This document shows positions 26,699-36,204 of a DNA stretch of 64,000 nucleotides, piece by piece (position 1 is the first letter of the stretch; the number at the start of each line of letters is the position of its first letter). The position numbers and the translations under genes are program-made. Source of the stretch: Verrucomicrobiota bacterium JB024 (lineage in GTDB: Bacteria > Verrucomicrobiota > Verrucomicrobiia > Opitutales > Cerasicoccaceae); NCBI GenBank assembly GCA_030673825.1, contig JAUTCS010000119.1, positions 1 through 64,000 of the forward strand, in the 5' to 3' direction. The notes under the pieces are model-generated. The model saw only the letters and a list, made by a program, of their open reading frames with translations, was not told where the DNA came from and searched no databases.

Positions 26699-28003
26699 CT
26701 ACTTCGCCTCGCCGATCTTCTTGATGGCGGAGGCGAGGACTTCGGCGGTGCGGGCGATGTCGTTTTTGGAGTGGGAGGTGCTGATGAAGCAGGTCTCGTA
26801 GGCCGAGGGCGGCAGGTATACGCCCAGGTCGAGCGCAGTCTGGAAGAGCGGCTTAAACAGCTCGGCGCGGCTGGCCATGACCTGGTCGAAGTTCGTCACC
26901 GGCTTGTCCGAAAAATACAGGCTGAACATCGACCCGGCCTGCGGCACCTGAAGCGGTACCCCAAGGTTGGCCGCAGCCAGCTTTAAGGCGATGGCGAGCT
27001 GCTTGCCGGAGGATTCCAGGCGCTTGTAGGGCGGGTCTTCGCGCAGGAGCTTGAGCGAGGCGATCCCGGCGGCCATGGCCAGCGGGTTGCCACTGAGCGT
27101 GCCCGCCTGATAAACCGGCCCGAGCGGGGCGAGGTGGTCCATCAGGTCCACCCGTCCACCGAAGGCCCCCACCGGCAGGCCACCGCCGATGATCTTGCCC
27201 AGGCAGGTCAGGTCGGGGGTGACGCCGGTTTTCTCCTGCACACCGCCGGGGGCGATACGGAAGCCCGTCATCACCTCGTCAAAGATCAGGACCGCACCAT
27301 GGCGGGTGCACAGCTCGCGCAGCCCCTCCAGGTAGCCGGTCTGGGGCAGAATGAGCCCGCAGTTGGCCGGGTACGGCTCAAGGATAATGCCCGCGATCTG
27401 GTCCGGGTGCTCGGAAAAGGCGAGCTGCACCGCGCCCAGGTCGTTGTAGGGCAGGACAATGGTCTCGGCGGCAAGAGCGGCGGGCACGCCCGCGCTGTCC
27501 GGGTTGCCCAAGGTGAGCGCGCCCGAGCCGGCCTTGACCAGCAGGGAGTCCACGTGGCCATGGTAGCAGCCGGCAAACTTGATGATCTTGTCGCGCCCGG
27601 TGGCACCGCGGGCCAGGCGGATGGCGGACATGGTGGCCTCGGTCCCGCTGTTGGTCATGCGGACTTTTTCGACGGAGGGGACCATGTCCACGATCAGCTC
27701 GGCCATCTCGACCTCGTAGGGGTTGGGCGTGCCAAAGCTCGTGCCCCGCGCCAACGCCTCGGCCACGGCCTCGCGGATGGCGGGGTGGTTGTGTCCGTGG
27801 ATGGCCGGGCCCCAGGTGCACACGTAGTCGATCAACTCGCGCCCGTCGGCGGTGACGAGGCGCGGCCCCATCGCGCTTTGGGTAAAGAAGGGCGTCCCGC
27901 CCACGGCGCGGAAGGCCCGCACGGGCGAGTTGACCCCGCCGGGGATGAGCTTGAGGGCGCGGTTAAAAAGGTCGTTGGAAACGGGCGTGTCTTCAGCTGA
28001 CAT
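26699..28003 (-). CDS. hemL: Glutamate-1-semialdehyde 2,1-aminomutase
   Basis: A 434-aa PLP enzyme of the C5 tetrapyrrole pathway, turning glutamate-1-semialdehyde into 5-aminolevulinate. Motifs are [44 protein letters not shown] and the PLP lysine in [17 protein letters not shown]. The length is normal for the family. The start at 28003 (MSAEDTP) overlaps the nadE 3' end by 11 nt; an in-frame ATG at 28015 is also possible. Overlap with nadE suggests one transcript. Confidence 0.95.
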   Translation of the reverse strand: MSAEDTPVSNDLFNRALKLIPGGVNSPVRAFRAVGGTPFFTQSAMGPRLVTADGRELIDYVCTWGPAIHGHNHPAIREAVAEALARGTSFGTPNPYEVEMAELIVDMVPSVEKVRMTNSGTEATMSAIRLARGATGRDKIIKFAGCYHGHVDSLLVKAGSGALTLGNPDSAGVPAALAAETIVLPYNDLGAVQLAFSEHPDQIAGIILEPYPANCGLILPQTGYLEGLRELCTRHGAVLIFDEVMTGFRIAPGGVQEKTGVTPDLTCLGKIIGGGLPVGAFGGRVDLMDHLAPLGPVYQAGTLSGNPLAMAAGIASLKLLREDPPYKRLESSGKQLAIALKLAAANLGVPLQVPQAGSMFSLYFSDKPVTNFDQVMASRAELFKPLFQTALDLGVYLPPSAYETCFISTSHSKNDIARTAEVLASAIKKIGEAK

Positions 28004-29633
28004 ATTTCTGGACAATCGGGATGCGCCGCCCGACCCCGAAGGCCAGAGGCGTGATTTTCAGGCCGGGGGCGGCCTGCTTGCGTTTGTATTCGTTTAAATC
28101 CACCTTGCGGACAATCTCGCGCACCGTTGGTTCGTCGAAACCGGCGGCGACGATCTCGTCGGAGACCTTCCCCTCCTCCACGTAGAGGCGCAAAATCTCG
28201 TCGAGCACCGGGTACGGCGGGAGCGAGTCCTCGTCTTTCTGGTCGGGACGCAGTTCGGCGGAGGGTGGCTTGTCGATCGTGTTTTGCGGGATGACTTCGC
28301 CGTCGCGGTTGATGTAGCGGGCCAGCGCGTACACCTGCATCTTGGGCAGGTCCGAAATCACGGCGAGCCCCCCGGCCATGTCGCCGTAGAGGGTGCAGTA
28401 GCCCACGGCTACCTCGCTCTTGTTGCCGGTGGTCAGAAGGAGCGCTCCGAACTTGTTGGACACAGCCATGAGGAGCAGGCCACGTGCCCGCGCCTGGATA
28501 TTCTCCTCGGCCACGCCGAGCGCGGTCCCGGCGAAGATGTCCGCCAATGCGCCCCCGGCGGCCTCGACGATCCCGGCGATGGGGAGCGTCTCGAAGCGGA
28601 TACCGAGCTTTTCGGCTAAAATGCGGGCGTCGTCGCGGCTGTGCTGGCTGGAAATGGCCGAGGGCAGGCTGACGCCGATCACGTGGTCCGCGCCAAAGGC
28701 TTCCTTGGCCAGGGCGGCGACCACGGCGGAGTCGATCCCGCCGGAGAGGCCAATCAGGGCGGAGCGGAAGCCGCTCTTGTAGGCGTAGTCGCGCAGGCCC
28801 AGCACGAGGGCGTCGTGGATGTCCGCCAGGTCGTCCTGGTCGTAGCCGGGAGCGGGAGCGGTGGCGGGCGCGGCGGTATCGACCACACGCAGCTCTTCGG
28901 CAAAGCCGTTCAGCCCGGCCAGCAGGGAGCCGTCGGGGGCCATGACCTTGCTGTGGCCGTCGAAGATGAGCTCGTCGTTCCCGCCGACGAGGTTGCAGTA
29001 TACCAGCGGGCAGCCGCAACGCACGGCGACCTCGGCCAGGAGGCGTTCACGCAGGTGCTTTTTACCGCTGTGCCAGGGGCTGGCGGACAGGTTGAGCACG
29101 AGGTCCACCCCGGCGGCGGCAAGCTGCCCGACCGGGTCCACCTCGTAGTGGCGGCGCGTGGGCACGGCGGGGTGGTTCCACACGTCCTCGCAGATGGTGA
29201 TGCCGATACGGATGCCCTTCCACGTGACCAGCCCGGTCTCACGCGCGGGCTCGAAGTACCGGTCCTCGTCGAACACATCGTAGGTCGGCAGCAGGCACTT
29301 GCGCACAACATGGCGGACCTCGCCCTTTTCGCACCAAGCGGCGGCGTTATAGAAGCGCCGTCCGCGCTCGGCGGAATTCTTTTCGACAAAGCCGATGAGC
29401 GCGGGCACGTCGCCGATTTCTTTCGCAATGCGGCGCAGGGAGGCCTCGTTGTCGGCCACGAAACGGCTCTTGAAGAGCAGGTCGCGCGGCGGGTATCCGG
29501 CCACGGCCAGCTCGGGCGTGAGGACCAGCTCGGCCCCGGCGGCCACAAGTTCGCGGTAGGCGCTTAGAATCTTGTCGGCGTTCCCGGCAAGGTCGCCCAC
29601 GATGGTGTTAATCTGCGCGAGGCCGATCTTCAT
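27993..29633 (-). CDS. nadE: Glutamine-dependent NAD+ synthetase
   Basis: A 546-aa bifunctional enzyme. The N-terminal nitrilase-type glutaminase ([56 protein letters not shown]) supplies ammonia. The C-terminal synthetase ([40 protein letters not shown]) adenylates and amidates deamido-NAD+. It overlaps hemL by 11 nt at its 3' end and is divergent from maf. Confidence 0.95.
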   Translation of the reverse strand: MKIGLAQINTIVGDLAGNADKILSAYRELVAAGAELVLTPELAVAGYPPRDLLFKSRFVADNEASLRRIAKEIGDVPALIGFVEKNSAERGRRFYNAAAWCEKGEVRHVVRKCLLPTYDVFDEDRYFEPARETGLVTWKGIRIGITICEDVWNHPAVPTRRHYEVDPVGQLAAAGVDLVLNLSASPWHSGKKHLRERLLAEVAVRCGCPLVYCNLVGGNDELIFDGHSKVMAPDGSLLAGLNGFAEELRVVDTAAPATAPAPGYDQDDLADIHDALVLGLRDYAYKSGFRSALIGLSGGIDSAVVAALAKEAFGADHVIGVSLPSAISSQHSRDDARILAEKLGIRFETLPIAGIVEAAGGALADIFAGTALGVAEENIQARARGLLLMAVSNKFGALLLTTGNKSEVAVGYCTLYGDMAGGLAVISDLPKMQVYALARYINRDGEVIPQNTIDKPPSAELRPDQKDEDSLPPYPVLDEILRLYVEEGKVSDEIVAAGFDEPTVREIVRKVDLNEYKRKQAAPGLKITPLAFGVGRRIPIVQKYVS

Positions 29634-29784
29634 TGGGGGCCACTATTCGCGATCCGGCACGGCTGTTCCAGCCCTTTTTATAAAAGCTTGAGGCTAAATG
29701 AAAAATAAGAGTGGCCGCGGCGGGGGATTTGCCCATGCTGCCCGGCTGTGTGTGCTCTCCCGAGCGCACAAGGACATCCTCACC

Positions 29785-30369
29785 ATGACCGACACGCTCA
29801 TCCTCGCCTCGGCTTCGCCGCGCCGCAAGCACCTGCTGGAGCAGGCGGGGCTGCGCTTCGCCGTCGATCCGGCCCGCGTCGAGGAGCACGAGGACCCGGC
29901 ATCGTGCCCCCGCGAGACCGTCCTGCACAATGCCCGGATCAAGGCCGCCGACGTCAGCGCCCGGCACCCGGAAGCCCTTGTGCTGGGCTCGGACACCGTG
30001 GTCGCGCTTGACGATGAGGTTTTGCACAAGCCCGCCGACATGGACGCGGCCCGCGCCATGCTCCGCCGCCTGGCCGGACGCACTCACACCGTTTACACCG
30101 GCGTGTGCCTGCTCGGGCCCGGCATCGACGAGTGCCACGCCGTGACGAGCGCCGTCACCTTTAAGCCGCTGGACGACGAAGCCATCACACGCTACTTCTC
30201 GCTCGTCAATCCGCTGGACAAAGCCGGGGCCTATGGTATTCAGGAGGGGAAAGAAATGATCATCGCCGGGCTTGAGGGCTCCCTGAACAACGTCATGGGG
30301 CTACCGACCGAGTTTTTACTCGATCTGCTCGACCGGCTGCACCTGCTCGACACGCTACGCCTGACATGA
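29785..30369 (+). CDS. maf: Maf family nucleotide pyrophosphatase
   Basis: A 194-aa product beginning MTDTLILASASPRRKHLLEQ, the Maf signature. Further family motifs are VLGSDTVVALDDEVLHKP and DKAGAYGIQEGKEMI, followed by GSLNNVMGLP. Maf/YhdE proteins hydrolyse dTTP, UTP or modified nucleotides and are tied to septum control. The start at 29785 is chosen because the signature must be at the N-terminus. Its stop overlaps the next start as ATGA, so the two genes are translationally coupled. Confidence 0.92.
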   Translation: MTDTLILASASPRRKHLLEQAGLRFAVDPARVEEHEDPASCPRETVLHNARIKAADVSARHPEALVLGSDTVVALDDEVLHKPADMDAARAMLRRLAGRTHTVYTGVCLLGPGIDECHAVTSAVTFKPLDDEAITRYFSLVNPLDKAGAYGIQEGKEMIIAGLEGSLNNVMGLPTEFLLDLLDRLHLLDTLRLT

Positions 30370-31595
30370 CGACCGCACCTCTGCCGCCGCCCCGCCGGAC
30401 TCCTTCCGCCTGGCCGCGTTGGGACCGCGAGTCCGACGACGCCCGGAGCTCCTACAAGCAGTCCGTCGCCATCGGGCTGGCCGCGACCGTCCTCTTTCAC
30501 CTCATGCTCATCTACGTCGTGCCGTGGCCCGACGTGAACTTCGAGGAAACCCTGCCCGAGCCGCCCAACCCGCCCATGGAGGTCGAACTCGTGGAGGTCG
30601 AGCCGCCGCCAGAACGCTTTGTCGAGACGAACCCGAATGTGCCCGAGGAAAAGCCCGAGGACACACAGAATATCGCCGCGCAGGACCAGGTGGCCGCTCA
30701 GGAGCAGCCCGACCCGACACAGGACTCCGACACCCCGAAGGTGGACGGCGAGATGGCCGAGTCGCAGAAGATAGTCACCGGCGACCTGTTCGAAGAGAGC
30801 ACACCCCCGCCCGTTCCCCAGGGCCAGCCCGACGCGCAGCCCGCCCAGGAACAGCCCGAACAACAGGCTCAGCCCGCCGAGGAGCAGCAACAGCCGACCG
30901 AGCAGATGCCGCCCGATCCGCAGGACATGACCGAGCCCACGGAACAGCCTTCCGATGCCGAGGACAAGGAGGCTCCGCAGGAAGAGGCTCCGATGATGCC
31001 CGAGCAGGAAGCCATCGAGGACGAGGGAGCGCCCAGCATTGAGAAGGCCGCCGAGAACCAGGAGATTCCCGAGAAGCCGGAGGAAGAGACCGTCAAGCCC
31101 GCCCCGGCCCCGCGCCCCCAGCGCCAGATCGAGGTGCAGATGGAGGAGGTCACCCCCACGCAGCAGGCCCAGCAGGGCGAGCCCAGCCCCAAGCCCCGCC
31201 CACGCATCAACTTCAAGGTCCCGCCCGGTCCGCTCATGCAGACGCCCGTCTCGGCCAGCAAAATGGGCGCGCTGGCCATCGACTCGAACTTCAGCGACTT
31301 CGGCGCGTACCAGCAGCGCATGATCGAGGCCATCTCCGCCCAGTGGAACCTCCTCGGCCGCCAGTTCAACTACACTTCCACCGACTATGGGACGAAGGTC
31401 GTGGCCGAGTATGTTCTCAACCGCGAGGGCCAGGTCACGGACCTGAAGATCATCTTCACCAGCGCAAGCCGCCCGGCCACCCTGCTTGTGCAGGACGCCA
31501 TCCTCTCCCGCGCGCCCTTCGGCCCGTGGACCAAGGAGATGGTTGCCACCCTCGGCGAACAGCAGACCATCCGCATCACCTTCTTCTACCGCTAG
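30366..31595 (+). CDS. TonB-like energy transducer with long acidic Pro/Gln-rich linker
   Basis: A 409-aa protein with a cytoplasmic start, one membrane helix at about residues 32-52 (SVAIGLAATVLFHLMLIYVV), and a linker of about 230 residues dominated by Pro, Glu, Gln and Asp. The C-terminal 100 residues (FGAYQQRMIEAISAQWNLLG to RITFFYR) have the TonB C-terminal pattern. A typical TonB linker is rich in Lys-Pro and Glu-Pro; here Glu/Gln/Pro dominates, so it is strongly acidic. No exbB or exbD is nearby. It overlaps maf by 4 nt. It could serve an outer-membrane transporter or be a TolA-like protein. Confidence 0.75.
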   Translation: MTTAPLPPPRRTPSAWPRWDRESDDARSSYKQSVAIGLAATVLFHLMLIYVVPWPDVNFEETLPEPPNPPMEVELVEVEPPPERFVETNPNVPEEKPEDTQNIAAQDQVAAQEQPDPTQDSDTPKVDGEMAESQKIVTGDLFEESTPPPVPQGQPDAQPAQEQPEQQAQPAEEQQQPTEQMPPDPQDMTEPTEQPSDAEDKEAPQEEAPMMPEQEAIEDEGAPSIEKAAENQEIPEKPEEETVKPAPAPRPQRQIEVQMEEVTPTQQAQQGEPSPKPRPRINFKVPPGPLMQTPVSASKMGALAIDSNFSDFGAYQQRMIEAISAQWNLLGRQFNYTSTDYGTKVVAEYVLNREGQVTDLKIIFTSASRPATLLVQDAILSRAPFGPWTKEMVATLGEQQTIRITFFYR

Positions 31596-31607
31596 ACCTT
31601 GCGGTCG

Positions 31608-31755
31608 TTTGTCACTGGTCATTTGTGATTTGTCACCGGAGAACAGAGACCGCTAACGTCTGCACTTACGCCGCAGCAAAAGAGTAAATATCTCGGAACC
31701 AAACACCCGGCTCCACGCACCCAGCACGAAGAACCAAGAACAAAGCACCAAGAAC
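31608..31755. repeat. Phrase-repeat region between TonB-like gene and pseudouridine synthase
   Basis: The left block has short iterations of TTTGTCA (GTTTGTCACTGG, CATTTGTGA, TTTGTCACCGG) at 31608-31640. The right block has AAGAACCAAGAACAAAG iterations at 31729-31755. A block pair around a mixed core is the same layout as the 8-bp-phase repeats near rnhB. No gene is seen in this gap. Confidence 0.45.
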
Positions 31756-31766
31756 TTTCATCCGCC

Positions 31767-32606
31767 ATGTCCTTTGAAGAATGGGAAAAGCGCTACCCGC
31801 TCGGGCCCAAGGTCCGCGTGCTCGCCGTGCATCCGGCGGGCCTGATCGCGCTGGAGAAACCCGTCGGCATCCTCTCCCACCCCAACGGCAAGGACGACAA
31901 GCACCGCTCCCTGCTGGCGGCCCATTACGATCTCAAGACCGAGCGTTACCACGACCTGAACGACTCGGATGACGAGCTGTACCTGTGCCACCGGCTGGAC
32001 TCGGCGACCTCGGGCGTGATCCTCCTGGCGCAAAACCCAGAGATGGCCCACACCGTACGCGAGCTCTTCAGCTCGCACCGGATGGAAAAGCACTACTACG
32101 CCGTCGTGCAGGGCCACCCCCGAGCCCAGGATAACTGGATCGATCTCTTTCCCCCCTCCTCCATGCCCTACGGCAGCAAGGGCGGCGGCGGACGCCCCGT
32201 GCAGATGCGCTGCCGCATGCAGTTCATCAAACAGGACGCCAACCGGCTCGGGCTCTCGCTCATCCGGCTGATTCCCACCACCGGTCGTACCCACCAACTG
32301 CGTATCCAGTCCTCCAAGCGCGGCTTCCCCATCCTCGGGGACCGTACCTACGGCGATTTCCGGTTCAACCGCAACCTCGCCCGCGCCCTGAACTTTGACC
32401 GGCTCTATCTGCACTCCGCCGTGCTGGGGCTCGATTTTATGCATGAGGGCAAGCTGGAGAAATTCCGGGTCGAGTCACCCGTGCCCGGCTCGTTCAAGTT
32501 GGTGCTCGACAACAACCCCGCGCTCGCCCGGCTCAACCTCTCCTCACGCCCCTCCCGCCAGGGCGTACCCCATGTACACCGCCCACACGGGCCTGGGCAC
32601 CGATGA
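31767..32606 (+). CDS. RluA-family pseudouridine synthase
   Basis: A 279-aa product without an S4 domain. The catalytic Asp lies in CHRLDSATSGVILLAQN, the RluA motif II, with ALEKPVGILSHPN before it and GRTHQLRIQSSKRGFPILGD after it. It isomerises uridine in rRNA or tRNA; the target base cannot be decided. It is followed by DAHP synthase after 65 bp on the same strand. Confidence 0.9.
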   Translation: MSFEEWEKRYPLGPKVRVLAVHPAGLIALEKPVGILSHPNGKDDKHRSLLAAHYDLKTERYHDLNDSDDELYLCHRLDSATSGVILLAQNPEMAHTVRELFSSHRMEKHYYAVVQGHPRAQDNWIDLFPPSSMPYGSKGGGGRPVQMRCRMQFIKQDANRLGLSLIRLIPTTGRTHQLRIQSSKRGFPILGDRTYGDFRFNRNLARALNFDRLYLHSAVLGLDFMHEGKLEKFRVESPVPGSFKLVLDNNPALARLNLSSRPSRQGVPHVHRPHGPGHR

Positions 32607-32671
32607 AGAGTTGCCCAGTGTATCCGTCTTCGCTCCGCCCCCTTTTCTGACACCCTGAAATCTCTCCTCTC

Positions 32672-33709
32672 ATGATCATCCCCCGCGAAACCCGCCTCAC
32701 CCCGGAACAACTGACCGAAGTCGAAAAGATCGTCGGCGAGTTCGGCTGCCGTATCCAGACCATCGTCGGCGCCGAGCGCTCCATCTACGCCATCCTCGGG
32801 GACGAACGCCACGAGACCATGATGAACCGCCTGCTCGGGCTCGACTATGTCGCCCGCGTGGACGCCATCGACTCGCCCTACAAGCTGATGGACATCAAGT
32901 CCTCCCTGCGCGAGGGCAAGCTGCGCCTGGCGGGCGTGGAAGTCGGCGCGGAGCCACTTTTCATCGCCGGCCCTTGCACCATCGACCCGAAGAACCCGAA
33001 CCTTTTCTACGAGACCGCCCAGGCGGTGAAGGAAGCCGGCGGGCACGTCCTGCGCGGGGGAGTGTGGAAGCCCCGCACCATGCCCTACTCCTACCAGGGC
33101 GACAACGCCGCGCTCGACATCCTGCTGGAGGCCCGCGCCCGCACCGGCCTGGCCATCAACACCGAGGTGATGGAGCCCGACCACCTACGCCTCGTACTGG
33201 AGGCCGGAATCGACGTCGTCCAGATCGGCGCCCGCAACGCGCTCAACTACCCGCTGCTGCGCCACATCGGGGCACAGACCGCGGGCTCGAAGACCACCAT
33301 CCTGCTCAAGCGCGGCCGCCCCATGGCCCCGGTGGACGAGTTTCTCGCCGCCGCCGAGTACATCGTCTCCGCCGGTAACCCGAATGTCCTGCTGTGCCCA
33401 CGCGGCACCCTGCCCTCCATGGACGGCTACCGCAACCACCCGGACGAGTCGATCACGCAACTTTTGAAGGCCAAGAGCTGGGCCGCCGTCATTGTGGATC
33501 CCTCCCACTCGGTGGGCCGCGCGGCCTTCGTGCCCGGCGCGTGCCTCGCTGCCATGGGCTACGGAGCCGACGGCCTCGTCGTCGAAACGCACATCGACCC
33601 GAAGTGCGGCATCGGGGACGACCCGAAGCAGTCCATCACCCCCGCCGTGCTCGCCGATGTCATCGCCGACGCCCGCGAAATCTGGAAACTGCGCCGCAAG
33701 TACCGCTAA
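32672..33709 (+). CDS. aroF: 3-deoxy-7-phosphoheptulonate synthase (type I beta)
   Basis: A 345-aa product. Residues 1-75 form the ferredoxin-like regulatory domain of Thermotoga-type enzymes. The barrel follows: FIAGPCTIDPKNPNLFYETA, LRGGVWKPRTMPYSYQG, NTEVMEPDHL, LLKRGRPMAPVDEFLAAAEY, LCPRGT and VDPSHSVGRA. It condenses erythrose-4-phosphate and phosphoenolpyruvate, the first step to chorismate. The N-terminal domain usually mediates feedback inhibition by Tyr or Phe. Confidence 0.93.
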   Translation: MIIPRETRLTPEQLTEVEKIVGEFGCRIQTIVGAERSIYAILGDERHETMMNRLLGLDYVARVDAIDSPYKLMDIKSSLREGKLRLAGVEVGAEPLFIAGPCTIDPKNPNLFYETAQAVKEAGGHVLRGGVWKPRTMPYSYQGDNAALDILLEARARTGLAINTEVMEPDHLRLVLEAGIDVVQIGARNALNYPLLRHIGAQTAGSKTTILLKRGRPMAPVDEFLAAAEYIVSAGNPNVLLCPRGTLPSMDGYRNHPDESITQLLKAKSWAAVIVDPSHSVGRAAFVPGACLAAMGYGADGLVVETHIDPKCGIGDDPKQSITPAVLADVIADAREIWKLRRKYR

Positions 33710-33930
33710 GCGGTGGGCCAGCTCCCAGGTTAACAGTTGCCTCCGGTTAAAGCACCGCCGGTTAACGGTTGATCCATTGGCGGTTCTTGCATTAGCTACC
33801 CAAGCATCGCCTGCGTGCTGATCCGCGACGCACAGCCGCCGGGTTCGGTCCGGTTGGCCAGTTGGACATTCGGCACGCATCCGGCTGTGTTGCATCCACG
33901 CTCTCACTCACGACACAGACTCTCCCTCTG

Positions 33931-34464
33931 ATGACGAACCTGACTCGCAACCCCTTCCGTTTCCTTCTGATCTGTCTCGCCGCCGGGGCCATTCTCGGTC
34001 TGATCGACAGCTGGATCAGCCGCCCGCTGGCCAGCCGCCCCCCCACCCCGGAGCGGGTCTGGAAGTACATGTCCAGCCGCGCCCCGGCGTATGGGCTCGA
34101 TCCGGGCTTCGTGTACGCCATCGCCATGGCCGAGAGTAGCCTCAACGCGACCGCCACCACCGGCTACGCCAACGGCATGATGCAGCTCAGCCGTCCCGCC
34201 TGGGCCGAGGTCAGCAACAGCTCCTACCGCCTGGCCTGGAACTGGTACTCCAACGTCACCGTGGCCATGGAGTACCTGGAGTTCTGCAAAGCCTTTCTGG
34301 AGCAAAACGGCAAGTTTTCCTACCCCCTGTTGGCCGCCTGCTACCGCTACGGTCCCTACAAGGTCAAGGCCGAGGGCTTTGACCTGGCCAAGCTCCCCTC
34401 CCCCAACAACAAAATCTACCAGCAGCTCTTCGCCGGGAACCAGAACCCCGTCAAGACGCCCTGA
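33931..34464 (+). CDS. Membrane-anchored lytic transglycosylase-like protein (SLT fold)
   Basis: A 177-aa product if started at 33931; an ATG at 33862 is also open. An N-terminal hydrophobic anchor (FRFLLICLAAGAILGLI) is followed by a short SLT-like domain: IAMAESSLNATATTGYANGMMQLSRPAW has the catalytic Glu, then a Gly-x-Met-Gln turn. LLAACYRYGP is near the family's third motif. At this size it holds only the minimal lysozyme-like core. It would cut peptidoglycan in the periplasm. The upstream gap (33710-33930) holds three copies of CCGGTTAA-like text but no gene. Confidence 0.75.
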   Translation: MTNLTRNPFRFLLICLAAGAILGLIDSWISRPLASRPPTPERVWKYMSSRAPAYGLDPGFVYAIAMAESSLNATATTGYANGMMQLSRPAWAEVSNSSYRLAWNWYSNVTVAMEYLEFCKAFLEQNGKFSYPLLAACYRYGPYKVKAEGFDLAKLPSPNNKIYQQLFAGNQNPVKTP

Positions 34465-34473
34465 GCGGAAAGA

Positions 34474-34689
34474 GTTGCCCGCGAAGTCACGCGAAGGGGC
34501 GCGAAGCAATAACCGCCTCTCACCGTTCATAAAATTACTTTAACCACGGATAACACGGATGGCACAGATGATGAGAAATATCCGAGTCATCCGTGTTATC
34601 CGTGGTTAAACATTACCCTTTCGATACAGGCGAAAAAGATAGATGGTTTTCACAGGCTTCGCGCTCCTTCGCGTAACTTCGCGGGCAAC
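34474..34689. repeat. Nested palindromic repeat cluster
   Basis: Two inverted copies of the 33-bp GTTGCCCGCGAAG repeat (34474-34506 forward, 34657-34689 reverse) bracket a perfect 23-bp stem. The stem's arms, 34539-34561 and 34588-34610, contain ACCACGGATAACACGGATG and its exact complement with a 26-nt loop. The gap has no gene. Similar ACCACGGAT hairpins are widely scattered in many environmental genomes. Confidence 0.7.
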
Positions 34690-34705
34690 TTTCCCTTCCC
34701 CCCCC

Positions 34706-34739
34706 AAAAAAAATGCGCAGGCCGGAAAGCCTGCGCATT
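34706..34739 (-). terminator. Rho-independent terminator of the trxA operon
   Basis: On the minus strand a perfect 11-bp stem (AATGCGCAGGC / GCCTGCGCATT, 6-nt loop) is followed by a run of eight T residues. It lies 54 bp after the thioredoxin stop and ends the minus-strand gene series. Confidence 0.92.
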
Positions 34740-34792
34740 GCGTGTAAAGGTTGTGTGAGAGCGACTCCGAAACGGACCCGCGACGGGCGAGC

Positions 34793-35122
34793 CTAGAGCT
34801 GGGCCTGGATCTTGCTGGTCAGGTCAGCCTTGCTGGTCATGCCGACGACCTGATCGACCACTTCCCCGCCCTTGAAGAGCAGGATGGTCGGGATGGCGCG
34901 GATGTTGAACTTGCCAGCGAGCTCGCTGTTGCTGTCGACATCCACTTTGCAGATGCTGACCTTGCCGTCCATCTCCTCGGCCAGTTCCTCCAGGATGGGA
35001 GCAATGGCCTTACACGGACCGCACCAGGGGGCCCAGAAGTCCACCAGAACGGGCGTGGACGCCTCGGTCACCGTGGCGTCGAAGCTATCGTTATCGAGGT
35101 TTTGAATCTTTTCGGATGCCAT
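34793..35122 (-). CDS. trxA: Thioredoxin
   Basis: A 109-aa product with the active site WCGPC (Cys34, Cys37) in VDFWAPWCGPCKAIAP and the cis-Pro loop RAIPTILLFKGGE. It is a standard cytoplasmic disulfide reductase. It is the last gene before a strong terminator, 40 bp after the proline-rich tail-anchored protein. Confidence 0.97.
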   Translation of the reverse strand: MASEKIQNLDNDSFDATVTEASTPVLVDFWAPWCGPCKAIAPILEELAEEMDGKVSICKVDVDSNSELAGKFNIRAIPTILLFKGGEVVDQVVGMTSKADLTSKIQAQL

Positions 35123-35162
35123 AAGTTGAATAACGTTCGGAATCTAAGTCGAGCCCGGGGGC

Positions 35163-35657
35163 CTAACCTTTCATACCAACAAAAATAAGGGCGGCGAAAA
35201 CCACGGCCACGACCGCGCAAACGGCGTCCAGGGACAGGCCCAGCACGCTGACCGGGGCGGCTTCGGGTTCAAGCGGCTCGGCGGGCTTGCCAGGGCGGGC
35301 CTTCGGCACGGGCTTGGCCGGTTTCGGGCGGGCGACGGGCGCAGCGGGAGCACCGGGAACCACAGCCGACGGCTTGGGGGCGCCAACCGGGGCGATACCG
35401 GGGGCCACCGGCGTGGGCGGCTTCGGGCTCCCCATCGGCGAGGGCGGCTTGGGCGCACCGACCGGCTTGGGCGGGGTCGGGAGCTTGACGGGGCCACCGT
35501 CAGCGGCACCGCCGGGCTTCGCGGTAAAGGGCGAGCGCGTCACCTTGAACTGGGGCTTCTCGGCGGGGGCGGCCGGTTGATCGTTTCCGTCCGAAGGCGG
35601 CGTCTGGGCAGCTTCCGGAGCGGGGGGCGGGGTATCCTTTTTTTCTTCGTCGCTCAT
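35163..35657 (-). CDS. Proline-rich protein with C-terminal membrane helix
   Basis: A 164-aa product. The start at 35657 (MSDEEKKDTPPPAP) avoids an unlikely basic extension. About 130 residues are low-complexity, rich in Pro, Ala, Lys and Gly, with a repeated KPPxPxGxPKPP pattern. The last 25 residues are hydrophobic (VLGLSLDAVCAVVAVVFAALIFVGMKG), so it looks tail-anchored. It may be a linker or scaffold at the inner membrane. No family is recognised. It is followed by trxA. Confidence 0.65.
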   Translation of the reverse strand: MSDEEKKDTPPPAPEAAQTPPSDGNDQPAAPAEKPQFKVTRSPFTAKPGGAADGGPVKLPTPPKPVGAPKPPSPMGSPKPPTPVAPGIAPVGAPKPSAVVPGAPAAPVARPKPAKPVPKARPGKPAEPLEPEAAPVSVLGLSLDAVCAVVAVVFAALIFVGMKG

Positions 35658-35835
35658 GCGTATGCGGGATTGTTCGTCTTCGGGCGGCAAAGTCAAGCGC
35701 CGGGCGAAGAAACCCCGGCTCAAAAACCCGATAAAATCAGGTGTGAGCGCCCTTTTGAGCCTGTACGGGGCCGGATTACGCCTAATGCGGCGGCATGGAC
35801 GCGAAAAGCCCGTCGCAGGCGTGCTGCCAGAGTAC

Positions 35836-36075
35836 CTACTGCGAGTGCTTCTGCAGGAGATCGGCGACTTCGCGGTGGTCGGCCTGTTCCAGCTCTTTAC
35901 CCCGGCGTTTGAGGTCCTCAAAGGTCTTCATCACGGTCTCGGTCATGCGCTCGTGCGTCTCGGCCGAGCCGCCGACGATGGCGAATTTCTCGGCCTGGGT
36001 CACGCGCTTGTGCCCGTCCTTGTTGTCGAGGCCGACGCCAAGGAGTCCCGTGATTTTCTGTTCTTTGCGTTCCAT
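35836..36075 (-). CDS. Conserved small hypothetical protein
   Basis: A 79-aa charged, soluble protein: MERKEQKITGLLGVGLDNKD, a middle with KFAIVGGSAETHERM and a helical C-terminus (FEDLKRRGKELEQADHREVADLL). No family is recognised. It lies between scpA and the proline-rich gene on the same strand, with 178 bp of non-coding sequence downstream in which I see nothing. Confidence 0.65.
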   Translation of the reverse strand: MERKEQKITGLLGVGLDNKDGHKRVTQAEKFAIVGGSAETHERMTETVMKTFEDLKRRGKELEQADHREVADLLQKHSQ

Positions 36076-36204
36076 GATAAGTTAAACTGCTAGAAACGTG
36101 CCGCATATGCACAAAAATGCAAGCCCATCCGGGCGATCCGGACCACGGGCCACATGCGCCCGCCAAGAGTAGGAAGCATCGGAGGCCGGACCTATTCCCC
36201 CGGA

